Source of the DNA: Balaenoptera acutorostrata
Lineage: Eukaryota; Chordata; Mammalia; Artiodactyla; Balaenopteridae
NCBI RefSeq assembly: GCF_949987535.1
Contig: NC_080073.1
Coordinates: forward strand, 93,473,344 to 93,537,343
DNA: 64,000 bases
Reading direction: 5' to 3'
This document shows positions 24,565 through 35,520 of this stretch, piece after piece. Numbering within the stretch: position 1 is the stretch's first letter; the number at the start of each line of letters is the position of its first letter. A model generated the notes under the pieces. That model made no database searches. It was given only the letters and a program-made list of their open reading frames with translations, and was not told where the DNA came from. A program made the translations under genes and the position numbers.

Positions 24565-27280
24565 AAAAAGAGTCATGTACCACAATGTTCATTGCAGCTC
24601 TATTTACAAGAGCCAGGACATGGAAGCAACCTAAGTATCCATCCACAGATAAATGGGTAAAGAAGATGTGGCACACATATACAATGGAATATTACTCAGC
24701 CATAAAAAGAAACGAAATTGAGTTATTTGTAGTGAGGTGGATGGACCTAGAATCTGTCATACAGAGTGTAGTAAGTGAGAAAGAGAAAAACAAATACCGT
24801 ATCCTAACACATATAATTGGAATCTAAAAAAAAAAATAGAAAAAATGGTTCTGATGAACCTAGGTGCAGGACAGGAATAAAGATGCAGACGTAGAGAATC
24901 GATTTGAGGACACGGGGAGGGGCAAGTGTAAGCTGGGACGAAGTGAGAGAGTGGCATGGACTTGTACATACTACCAAATGTAAAATAGCTAGCTAGTGGG
25001 AAGCAGTCACATAGCACAGGGAGATCAGCTCAGTGCTTTGTGACCCCCAGAGGGGTGGGATAGGGAGAGGGGGAGAGAGACGCAAGAGTATATGTATAGC
25101 TGATTCACTTTGCTATAAAGCAGAAACTAACACACCATTGTAAAGCAATGATACTCCAATAAAGATGTTCAAAAAAAAAAAAGTCCCCTGTCTGCCACAC
25201 TCTAATTAAGATACTAGTGACTTCATAATGAATAGGTGAAATAAACATTTAGGAATTCTAATGAAATTAGTTAGAAGTCTTGAGTAAATATATTTCTCTA
25301 GTATAATGTGCTGGCTTTGAAAAAAATTATTTTATTTGAAGTGGTTAGTTTCTAAAGAATAACTCAAGAAAATGGTTTTGTTACCTCTTTTGAAATGTCA
25401 ATGATTTTGTATTAGAAAATAAGAAAATCATGTCCTCTTTTGTTAACAAACCTTTGTGATTAAATTATAATTAAATTTTTAGCCATGAAAAGAAGAAATA
25501 GTTTGTGAATACTAGTTTGTTTATAGTACTAAGAAGATTGCAAGGGAAATGATTGGGCTACCTAAGACAAAGAAATTATTTTAAACATCTTTAACACTGT
25601 TTTCATAACAGTCATACCAAATAATTATTCTAGCAACAAATAATTGTTCTAATTCTGTGCAAACTACAAATTATACTTGATGTGGCCATACTTGTTTATC
25701 CACGTGAACCCTGGAATGGTGGTGCTGAAGAGGACTCATCTAGTGACCAAATCTGTATTTGACCCTTGAAGGAACCAGGTTCCCCGAAAATGTGCATCTG
25801 AAAGTAATGCAACACTAAAAATCTATCTTGCAGTTTGAACTTCTACGTTTTCATAACAGTTCCTCATGTTCATTCCGTGTTCTTATCTGCATTCCAACTT
25901 CTTCTGGTATTATGTTTATTTATTGAAAAAATATTACATACAGTGGCTGCTCTATATGAGGTACTGACCCAGGCACTAGCATGAGACAAAGCCCCTGCCC
26001 CCAACGGGTTCACCTTTGAGTGGAGGTGAGACCCACACCAGTTGAACTAAGCCATAAAACAGGAGCACATGTGAACTAGTGCCACGGAAGCTATAGAGTG
26101 CTGTGGAATTTCATAGGAGGAGGGGGGATCACTGGTAACCTGCATTAAATAAAAAAATGATAACAAGAATCTTTTCAGTTGCTTTGAGTTTTTAGGGAAA
26201 TCCCTCAGATTTCTGGGCTTCAACTTTCTTACTGACAAATGTTGAGTAAAAGCATAACCTGTAATCCATGACTGGTTTGAGGGAGATGACCATTCTAAAA
26301 TGCTTGTGATCAAAGGTTTTGAAATTCGAGACATAATTCAGTTCAGGGAGAGGCCAGTATTTGGCAAGAAAAGACAATTATGTCTGCCAATACTATCAGG
26401 GCCCTTTTTCCTCTGCAGAGTTTTAACATTTGTCTGAATTTGGGAGGGTGAATGCCTAAAATGAAAAATTGTTATCTTCCTTTTTATGAGCAAAAACAAC
26501 TTTAGACTATTAACCATTTGTTAGAAATGAAAGTTGGCACAGAATTTGGAATGATTATTACTAAGGGTAGACCCCCCAGTTTTGGGGTGGATTTCATTTT
26601 ATTTCAAGTAACATTACTGTGAATGTAAATCTCTAGCTTTCTAACCTTGTATGCAAAATAGCAAGCTGTTAAATACAAGTTTTAGGTAGGTATGAAAAAT
26701 TAACATACAGGAAATAAATTATTATTTCACTGTATGTAGCAACTACTAAGAGGAATTCATTGAGACTTTAGAGGGAAACAATGAACATACCTAGAAATTG
26801 GAAAGTAGCCTCTGTTGGCCATTTAAAGTAAGGAGAGTTGATTTAGGTCAAAAGGAAAGGAAAATGTCCTGGGATTGAAAGTTAAGTGTTATAAGATGCC
26901 ATTAAAGGGAGGTTGTAGAATCTCCTTTTCTGGAAATGTTTAAAAACAAGACAGATCTTCATCTCTCAGGAGAAGTGTTGAAGTTCAGTCCTGCCTTGAG
27001 GCAGGAAGATTAACTGGATTACGCCTGTGTGGTCTCTCAAGTCTTTGGAAGAGCCCTTGAATGCAGTAAATATTTCACACTCTGTTGGCTGAAACTATTG
27101 TTTCATAGCTGTTCGTTTTAATCTTGGTTGTCATAAGACCAGAGTGAATGTTTGTATAAATAACAAAACTGAATTTGGATTTGAGGTTGATGATGTAAGT
27201 TGTGTGTGTACCTGAATCAGTTTTAAAAGCATTAAAGTACATGTAGTGCTGAAACTATTCAGAGCATAACTTAGTCTTTT

Positions 27281-27566
27281 TTTTTTTTTAATTTATTTAT
27301 TTTTTGGCTGTGTTGGGTCTTCGTTTCTGTGTGAGGGCTTTCTCTAGTTGTGGCAAGCGGGGGCCACTCTTCATCGCAGTGCACGGGCCTCTTACTATCG
27401 CGGCCTCTCTTGTTGCGGAGCACAGGCTCCAGACGCGCAGGCTCAGTAGTTGTGGCTCACGGGCCTAGTTGCTCCGCGGCATGTGGGATCTTCCCAGACC
27501 AGGGCTCGAACCTGTGTCCCCTGCATTAGCAGGCAGATTCTCAACCACTGCGCCACCATGGAAGCC
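27281..27566 (-). mobile_element. CHR SINE
   Basis: Minus-orientation copy (T-run at left, CACCATGGAAGCC at right). A 16-bp target-site duplication, CATAACTTAGTCTTTT, is at 27265-27280 and 27567-27582. Perfect duplication, so it is comparatively young. Confidence 0.96.
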
Positions 27567-27654
27567 CATAACTTAGTCTTTTGATGATGTGGAAAGTACC
27601 TTCTTTCTTGCAAGTTCTCAATGACAGTAATCATTTAATAAATAATTAGAAAGT

Positions 27655-27930
27655 AACTACTATGGACAGTGCAGGATACAAATATGAATTAGGTATGGTT
27701 CCTGCTTTTAAGGATCTTTGTCTACCAGGGGAGATAAAACATATGCACACATCATATACATGATAAGTGAAAAATAAAATAATTGGGATAGGAGTCACAC
27801 AAAAAAAGGATTAAACAGTGTTGTGAGAGTTCAGAGAAGAGAAAGCAAATCCCTTTGGGTTTAACCAAGGAATACTTCCTGGAAGAAAAATATATTGAAC
27901 TGGGCCTTAAGGAGTATGAAGCATTCTGAA
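27655..27930 (+). repeat. Ancient interspersed repeat, family uncertain
   Basis: GTGCAGGATACAAATATGAA, GGTTCCTGCTTTTAAGGATC and AACTGGGCCTTAAGGAGTAT follow a very old mammalian repeat (LINE2-age). The ends are approximate. Confidence 0.45.
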
Positions 27931-29194
27931 GGGTGGAAATAAAGAAAATGACAGAGGTGGAATTGTACTTAGCAACTCCAAGGTACGGAAAGTTCAGCTG
28001 AAGCTTAAGGAAGTTGGGAGACATAGGCTGGAAGGGTCTCATATGGCCAGTCTCAAGTGCCAGGTCAAAGTGCTTGGGTTCTGATTGCTCAGTGCTTACG
28101 ATCCCTTGGCAATGATTAAGCATTAAAGGGTCTCTGTCCCTTTAGGATTGTAATTTACCATTAGAGTTGCAAGGTGGGGGAAGGCTGTAACAAGGAGCCT
28201 GTGAAAGTCACTTCTGAGTCACCTGAGCCAGTTTGCTTGAGGAGTATGCTGAGAAACACTGGTTTCAAGGCATGTTCGTAGGTGTTACTCTCCTCACCAA
28301 AAGTAACTGAGAAATAAAAAAGTTACACAACTAAATGGGTTTATTTGCTGGAGGACTTTTCAGAGACTTTAATATTGAGAATTGCATAGAAAATCTTAAG
28401 CAGGGTAAAATATCTACCATTTCTGATTGATGTAATCTTTATTTCATGGACTGTCTCATGAAACTGCTGTTCCTTGGTGCGCACTTTGGGGAACGTTGCC
28501 CGACGCATTTGCTAATGATGGCTGGAACATGAGTGGTGGTCATATGCGTGGAAAACAGTGATTAGATGTGTGTCCTTATGGAGGCAGCATCAGCCATTCC
28601 TAGCACATAGTAGGCATTCAGTAACTATGCAGAAAACTAAAGCATGCGAGAGTGAATTATTGATTTATTAACAATACTTGGCCGAAGACTGGGTGTCCAA
28701 GATTTCTGGGAACGTGGGGAGTTTTGACAAAGCTTTGGCTATGCTAGAAATGGTAGCATCATGGAAAGTTAGAAGGAACTGGTTTAAATGAAAGTTGATC
28801 ACTTTAGTGTTTCTTGTGACGCCATGGAAGGTCTGGCTGGAGAGTTTCAGCAGATGCTGGAACCGTGGACTTGGGAGAGAAGCCATTGTTCTTTCTAACT
28901 AAATGTATCATTTAAAAAATTTTGGCTAAGATGTCTCCTTGTTTGAATTATGGATAAGTAGTAATTTCTATATGCACCTTAGTCTAATACAAGAAAATAA
29001 CCATCAATTTAGTCTGAAAGAAACTTGAGGGTTAATAAAGCATCAAACCTATGGTGTTTTTTCGTTTGTTTTTTTTTTTTTTTTAATAAGACAGTAGCAG
29101 GCACCCTCATCTTCATCAGTGAATTTTTTTTCAGTCTGATTTACTCATGGAAGTTAATTAATTTTTAAGTTTAATGTTTTGTTCTTTCATTCAG

Positions 29195-29255
29195 GTATTT
29201 GCGTTTGATTATTGCTTTTGGTCCATGGATGAATCTAACACTACAAAATACGCTG
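29195..29255 (+). CDS. KIF13A: KIF13A motor-domain exon (61 nt)
   Basis: The acceptor TTCATTCAG ends at 29194 and the donor GTAAGT starts at 29256. The exon begins in phase 0 with GTA and encodes VFAFDYCFWSMDESNTTKYA, plus the first base of a Gly codon completed at 46344. These are about residues 54-73 of human KIF13A (recalled numbering). This is the kinesin-3 FDYCFWS segment of the N-terminal motor domain. KIF13B differs here (it has VFAYDHCFWSMDE followed by a divergent stretch), so this exon is the main reason for choosing KIF13A. The protein is a plus-end-directed microtubule motor, known from the literature to move AP-1 and mannose-6-phosphate-receptor carriers and recycling endosomes. 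The frame is open across the whole exon. Confidence 0.95.
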
Positions 29256-30060
29256 GTAAGTTGGCTCTCTCTCTGCATTTGACGGTTGGGCCTCTGGCCT
29301 CTTCTTCCATTATGTCTGTTTTCTTTAATTATTCTGGAGTTCTGTTTTTCCCATAAAATTTGCACTCATTCTTTCCAATTCTGGCACGTGGGCTTTGAAG
29401 TCAGTAAGATTTGGTTTTAGGATCTGGTTCAGCCATTTACTTGCTGAGAAGCCTCGGACAGGTTTTTTCCCAAACTCATTAAGCTTCAGGTTCTTTACCT
29501 GAAGGGGGTATGAAGTGTCCTCAGAGGTGTTCCAAGGATTAGAGATAACGGGGGACCACCTCAAGCCGTCAGTGGAAGCTGTTGTGGTTCTCACACGAAG
29601 AGGAGGTTTAATGTGCTGTTCCTTTCCTTGCCTCTAACTTTCAGGGAAGGCACTGCTCCGTTTAAGCAAGGAAAGCACAGATGCTGTTGGTTTCCAGGGC
29701 CCCCTTGCCTCCTGAGTGTTCTAAAGTAGTCAGTGGTGATATGAACTAAAACTGTACATTCCTCGGGGAAACATTGCCTCAAGGCCCCACATTTTGCTAT
29801 TGTTCCTTCCTTGAGGCATTTTATCCCTACTCCGTTAAATACAGATGACTGCTAATTTTATTTGTGATCACAGGTGAATCTTCACCTTTCCTAGGAGTTA
29901 AAATTACTTTATCTCAAGAGAGAAGCATTTGTTTTTGTGGAGGAAGTCTTTGTTCCTTCCCTTCTGACTGTGACCCCTTTTTCTTAGATATATAGTCTTA
30001 ATGAGCGTTTCCTCCTTATTTCTACTTATAAGAATGTCAGCTGAATGACTTTCCCATTTA

Positions 30061-30130
30061 CGAAAGAAAGAAAGAGAGAGAAAGAAAGAAAGATTGAAAG
30101 AAAGAGAAAGGAAGGAAGGAAGAAAGAAAA
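30061..30130 (+). repeat. GAAA/GGAA purine microsatellite
   Basis: A 70-bp nearly pure purine run of imperfect GAAA, GAGA and GGAA units about 0.8 kb downstream of the 29195 exon. Length is likely to vary between individuals. Confidence 0.92.
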
Positions 30131-31189
30131 ACAGTGAGGGGATGATGGAGAGGATGTAGATCTTAAAAGATTAGAGGGTAAAAGAAGTTACTTGCATGTA
30201 GGAAATTTTGTTTATTGATAGCCTTTTCCTTGCCACGTAAAGCAAATCTGTTGAGAAATTATTTGATGTATAATTTTTTCAAAAGTTAATGGCTGGAACT
30301 AGGAAAATTCCTTCCATTGCTCACATTGGGTAAATGAGCCTTTCTTTCCAAACATCATTCCTGCAACTTCAGCAATGCATTTTATTAATGTGAGTAAATA
30401 GTTCTTATTGTTGGTTTTAATTAATTTGTCTTTTTTTCAGTCCTTTGGGAGTCTATATAATAAATTCTGCAGAGCCTAGGAGAGTCGGCCTTGACTGTTA
30501 GCACAGTATAATTTTGTGCTGGTTGTGTGCTTTTGGATTTAAGTAAACAAAAGTAAAACTCTTCATACTGTGACAGAAACAGAGGAGGACAAATGCTATG
30601 GCTATACAAAGTCCAATCTCTCACTCTGTTCAGTTGATATTATTCAGGATATAGTCAGATATAGCTCCCTGAATTAGAACTCTTATGCAATTGTCAAATA
30701 CTTTAGAGGACTCCTCATCACTTATAGATAAAAATCTGTACTCTTTGGATGACATTTAAGATCCTTTATTTTATAGCCCCGTCTACCTTCCCCACCCTCT
30801 GCTCCCTGACTCCCCACCACCCCTTCTATGCTCCAGCCCAGTGTTTCTTCTTATTTCACCTAGGAAGCCAGAAAGTCTCAGAATAGTTCCTTAAGTATTC
30901 ATGAAACTTCTACTGTGTGTGCAGCCTAGGAAGCCCTTGAGAAATTATAACCTAAGTTGGAAAGCAAAAGAATGCATGACAAACAACAGTAAACATTTTG
31001 AGATAGTATTTAAACTCTAAATTTTACAGGTTTTAAGTACTATAGAAAACCCAAGGAGAGGCAAAATGTGGAAAGACTGAAGTTGCCTGGGAAGGCATCA
31101 TAGAGGAGATGGGGCTGAAACTGGATATAAAAGTTTAGCATAGATTTAGCCACGGGGCAGTATGGAGGGCATCCAGACGAGAGGAAGCA

Positions 31190-31425
31190 ATACGGTATCA
31201 AGGAAAGCACACGGACTCTGAACTCCACCCTGGGTTTAAGTCTCAGGAAGCTTGCTTTGGTTCTCTTAGACAATTTAATCTCTCTGAGTTACAATTTCTT
31301 TTCTGTAAAATGGGAAACATGGCAGTGATAATACCTGTCTTATATGTTGTTATAAGGGTTCAGTAGGTAACTTAATGAGCTGACCAATGGAAGGTGCCCA
31401 TACATGATACTTCGTTTGGCTTTTC
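31190..31425 (+). repeat. MIR SINE (ancient)
   Basis: TCTGTAAAATGGGAAACATG and TAATACCTGTCTTATATG, preceded by a GACTCTGAACTCCACCCTGG head, is the MIR pattern in forward orientation. Diverged. Confidence 0.65.
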
Positions 31426-32213
31426 TGTAAGTGAGGATGCAGAAGTGGGAGTGAGCATGGCGTATGACACTGGTCTGAGCAAAAGATGCATTTTGCGGGG
31501 GAATCAGTGGGAGACCTACTTGTACGTGTTAAGTGAGGCCAGATAATAGGAAAGTTTAAAAGCTAGACTAAGAAGTGTAGATGATATGGTGAAAAATAGG
31601 GGAGGGGCTATTGGAGTGATGGGGTTAAAATAATGCTTTAGGAAGATTGTTTTTCTCTTTCTTTTCCGTATCTCTACAATCACATCCTCCATTACTGCCC
31701 ATAGAGACCATTCTAGCTTTCTGCAGTGTATCACTCATACCTCTGAATGTAGGACAAACTTTTTTTTTTTTTTAACTAGAGATAATTTTATTAAGTACAG
31801 ATGATAAAATTAAAATGTGAAACTCAAGATTTCTGTAGCTCTTCATTACAAATAGTATGTGCCGAAGTATTTTAAAAGTTAAAAATGATTTTTAAACATT
31901 TTGATAGCTTAAACTTTACTAAATTTTAGCTTGCATGATCACATCTAATACCATGTTCCTGGTATTAGCCCTGAAATAGGATTCTCTTAGTCGATGGAGC
32001 AGAGTCTATTTACAAAATGTGAGGAGACAGTTTCTTATTCTTTAGGTATCCCCATTATTGTACAAATTCTGTGACCACCTCAGCAAAAAGTAAAGTTCTT
32101 GCTTGCTATTCTTTCAGGGTTTTTTGCACTCATTGTAAATAATTTGCCTAGTGAATATATTACTAGTAGATTAGTTGATTGGTTTCTATACTAATATGAT
32201 TTCCTTTCTCTTT

Positions 32214-32252
32214 TTTTAAATTTAATTTTTATTTTATATTGGAGTATAGTTT
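32214..32252 (-). mobile_element. Ultra-short L1 tail (about 39 bp)
   Basis: The + strand reads a T/A-rich run then TATTGGAGTATAGTTT, which is the extreme L1 3' end in reverse. It sits between GATTTCCTTTCTCTTT (32198-32213) and GATTTCCCTTCTCTTT (32253-32268), a 16-bp target-site duplication with one mismatch. This would be an L1 integration truncated after only a few dozen bases. Confidence 0.75.
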
Positions 32253-32689
32253 GATTTCCCTTCTCTTTAATTAAAAAAAAACAGTTCCTTCTTAATTGTG
32301 AATAGAAACATTAAGATAGAAGCATTCATTCTCTGATGGGACATAGAAGAAACGGAGAAGGGGAAGCACATAGTTCCTGAAACTGACCTATTTGTCAGAC
32401 TCCATGAATAATGGCATCATTGATACTGAATCAGAGCTCTTGAGGCGGCTCTCAAAACTTGGGGGGCAGAGAGGAGGAGGGAGAGGGGAGAGAGATAGAT
32501 GAGTGCATGGATTGAAAGAGCAAAGAGAGGCTCTCAGTTTCATGGGGTGTGTCAAATGTTAAATTCTCAATTATGTTTTACGTTACTCTATTCATTAAAA
32601 GCTATAGCAAGCAAGAGCTTCCACTCTCGGACTGATTTAGAAACCCATAATTCTATAGTAGGTATAATGGCACTGCAGTGGGTTGGGTG

Positions 32690-32893
32690 GAGTGGTGGAA
32701 GCATGTGGGCTTTTAAATCGAACTGCCTGGGTTCCAGTCCTGCCTCCCCCACCTTTTATCTATGTAAGGTCGGGTGAGTTCTGTTTCCTCTTAGGTTAAA
32801 TAAGGCTGGTAATAGTTCTGATCTCATTGGGTAGATTTGAGGACTAAATGACCTGTTCATGTAAAGTACTTAAACCACAGGAAATGCTCACTT
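32690..32893 (+). repeat. MIR SINE (ancient)
   Basis: The pattern GGAAGCATGTGGGCTTTTAA, CTGCCTGGGTTCCAGTCCTG and ATTTGAGGACTAAATGACC matches MIR in forward orientation. A CHR SINE is inserted at its right edge. Confidence 0.7.
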
Positions 32894-32907
32894 AATATTT
32901 ATCATCA

Positions 32908-33254
32908 GGGCTTCCCTGGTGGCGCAGTGGTTAAGAATCTGCCTGCCAATGCAGGGGACATGGGTTCGAGCCCTGGTCTGGGAAGATCCCACAAGCCTCG
33001 GAGCAACTAAGCCCGTGCGCCACAACTACTGAGCCTGCGTTCTAGAGCCCGGGAGCCACAACTACTGAGCCCGTGTGCCACAGCTACTGAGCCTGCACTC
33101 TAGAGCCTGTGCTCCACAGCAAGAGAAGCCACTGCAATGAGAAGCCCGCGCCCCGCAGTGAAGAGTAGCTCCCGCTCGCCACAACTAGAGGAAGCCCGCA
33201 CGCAGCAACGAAGACCCAGTGCAGCCAAAAATAAATAAATAAATAAATTTAAAA
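32908..33254 (+). mobile_element. CHR SINE, long form with internal duplication
   Basis: A and B boxes are intact (TGGCGCAGTGG, GGTTCGAGCCC). The middle repeats an ACAACTACTGAGCC unit several times, as in the copy at 8155. The flanks AATATTTATCATCA (32894) and AATATTCATCATTA (33255) are a slightly diverged target-site duplication. The tail ends AAATTT then an A-run. Confidence 0.93.
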
Positions 33255-35317
33255 AATATTCATCATTATCTTTATCACTGTCACGTTGTAGCAGTAGTAA
33301 GGATAGTAGCATCAGTCCTTTGGAGAGACAATGCATTGTGTGTGCTGGTATATATGAGACCTGGTTTTGCCACAAACTGCTAAACTTTGGGGATGTCTGT
33401 TTCTTCATCTGTGAAAGGAGGATATATAGCCTAGAATGATCTCAGACCTCTTCCAGCTCTCAGATTAAACATGAATCAGACATTTTATGCTGGCCACACA
33501 GCTGTTGCAGTGGACTTTTCAGAGTCAAATCAAAGGCTTGTTTGTTAAGCCATTTGAATTGCATTGAATCATGCTTTGAGACATTTCACAATTTAAATAT
33601 ATTATCTCTTATTAGCACCTTTTGGTTAGCGAGTCTGTGCATAATTCTGAATCTTTAAGCAAAAACCCTTGTGCCAGGGCTAAGAAAAAACAGAAGTAAC
33701 CTGCAAAATTAGGCACCCAAAGCATGGCATTTCTACATAAATCCGTTTCCTCTCCCCAAGCCCATATATACATACACATAAACATAGATCAACATTTAGG
33801 ATTATAGTGTTATTATAGTGAATACTGATAAACTTGAGAGCATCATAACAGATAATAGACCTTTTTAAATGTTTAAATCACTACTAATTTCATTTAAGGG
33901 CTTCTCGATAATAAATCAATACATTTTTTATCACTGTCTAAAATGTGTCATGTTGTTTAAATAACAATGACTTCCAGTAATCTTGGTTTTGCTTTTCTTC
34001 CTAGCAGGAGAATATTTTTCATAAACCCGTTTTTCTATAAATCTTCATACCAAAAATAAAAATCAGTCTAGTGGTGGCATATCTGGGTATCTATATGGAC
34101 AAGAACATTTCCTGACCTGAGAGATTCTAAATTGTTGACTTAGAAATTATATGGCAGTTCTCACCATATGGTATGTTGCTCAGATTTGCTGAAACCTGTG
34201 TTTTCAGGCATTGTAATACCCTGCAATTCAGGAGAAATGTTCTACGTCTGATTCTTGTTCTGCTAACGTTGCTTTGTACCGTGAAGGGACAGCTGAGTGC
34301 CTCCTAGCTATGGCTGTTGCCGTGGGGAGAATAGCCATGTTTGATTCTGTTCCTATGATGGGAGAGTTTATGGGCTCAGAGGTAGAAATGATTTCTGTTT
34401 CATATTGTTCAACTGTGCATCCAAATTTACATTCTAAAAGTTGACAGTAGCCAAAATAGAACCAATTTTTTAAGCAGACTTCCAAAATATTTGTTATAGC
34501 ATATTGTATTGATTCATTATTTTACTATTCAAGTGTATATGAAGACCTCAGCAAGTGTCTTGTGTAGAATAAACACTCATAATTGTTAGCTGTTAAGTTT
34601 ATCAAAACTGTGGAAGTTTTCCCTGTGGTTATGAGAAGCAGTAGTAGTTGACTATGTGAAAAGTTTGTTAGAGATTCACTATAAATGGTGCATGCCATCT
34701 TAAAAGACATTTATGAAACACTGACTGCAGAATCCTTCTAGATTTTTCTTTCTCTTTTACAGTCTTACAAATTCTTACCCATACCTAATCTGACAGTTCT
34801 TTTAGGGGCTCACCTAAGCATCCAAACTAGTTTTCTTAGAACCAGCAACTCTCTTTTTGCATTTGTTAATTATGTAATTACAGAGAAGTGTAACTGACAC
34901 AAACCAGCTCAGGAGCAAACACAACTGACCCTTTGTGAGAACATAACTCAGCTGGTGGGAGTCCAGAGAGTTGTCTACCAGTTGGGTGATTTAGTGTGCA
35001 GTAAGCATGCATCAGTGTATTTTACAGATGGAAGAGAGAATGTTAATTGAGAGAATCGGGTAAGTGAAGGTCAGTTAAGAAAAATTTCTCTGAGATAAGT
35101 AAGCTAGGCTGATACTGTTAAATTTTTTACAAGAGTGTGTGTGTATGCTTCTCTTTCTTCTCACCTCTACTCCCAGATTTTTTAATCCCACCCAGCCCTG
35201 CCTTCTTCCACTTTCCTTTCTTTGTCAGCATCTATTCCTTAGAGTATTTCTTGGCACCCAGAGACATCACTTAACTTAGTTAGGTGTGTTTAGAGGGGTG
35301 GATAATAATAACAACAA

Positions 35318-35520
35318 TAGACAATAGAGTTCTGAGCACTAGTTTCCCAGCACTGTGCTCATGCCTTTACCTGCAGCAGGTCATTTAATTGTCAAAACAC
35401 CAAATCAGTAGAAACTGATATTGCCCCCATTTTACAGATGAGGAAACTGAGGTTCAGAGAGGCCCTGCTACTTGTAAGAGAGCTGAAAGCAGTGGTAAAT
35501 GTGGATTTGGGTCAGTGACA
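35318..35520 (-). repeat. MIR SINE (ancient)
   Basis: TTTTACAGATGAGGAAACTG (from 35431) preceded by GCACTGTGCTCATGCC is MIR in reverse, one of the better-preserved copies here. Confidence 0.75.

Larger units (their letters stand above)
18198..25179 (+). mobile_element. Near-full-length old L1, twice interrupted
   Basis: L1 in sense with the gene. ORF1-like sequence lies near 19400-20080, the endonuclease start near 20723, the reverse-transcriptase domain at 21890-23275, and the 3' UTR ends in ACTCCAATAAAGATGTTC plus an A-run at 25171. A 429-bp insert (20094-20522) and a CHR SINE (24265-24564) split it. The 3' end is firm. The 5' end is inferred from an 8-bp repeat AAGTCCCC (18190-18197 and 25181-25188), which with the inserts removed gives about 6.2 kb, the size of a full-length L1. 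Clear L1-like sequence starts only near 18950. All ORFs are broken. Confidence 0.75.
830..29194 (+). other. KIF13A: KIF13A intron (28.4 kb)
   Basis: Intron between the microexon and the 61-nt exon, with GTAAGC at its start and TTCATTCAG at its end. It holds most of the older repeats listed separately: MIR, L2-like, several L1 tails, an LTR interrupted by an L1, a Tigger-like element, an old near-full-length L1 and six CHR-type SINEs. Stretches where I see nothing assignable include about 1.2-3.4 kb, 7.6-8.15 kb, 12.07-13.5 kb, 14.4-16.0 kb, 16.25-17.2 kb, 17.55-18.19 kb, 25.2-27.25 kb and 27.95-29.19 kb. They are unique-looking AT-rich DNA with no coding signal. Confidence 0.8.
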
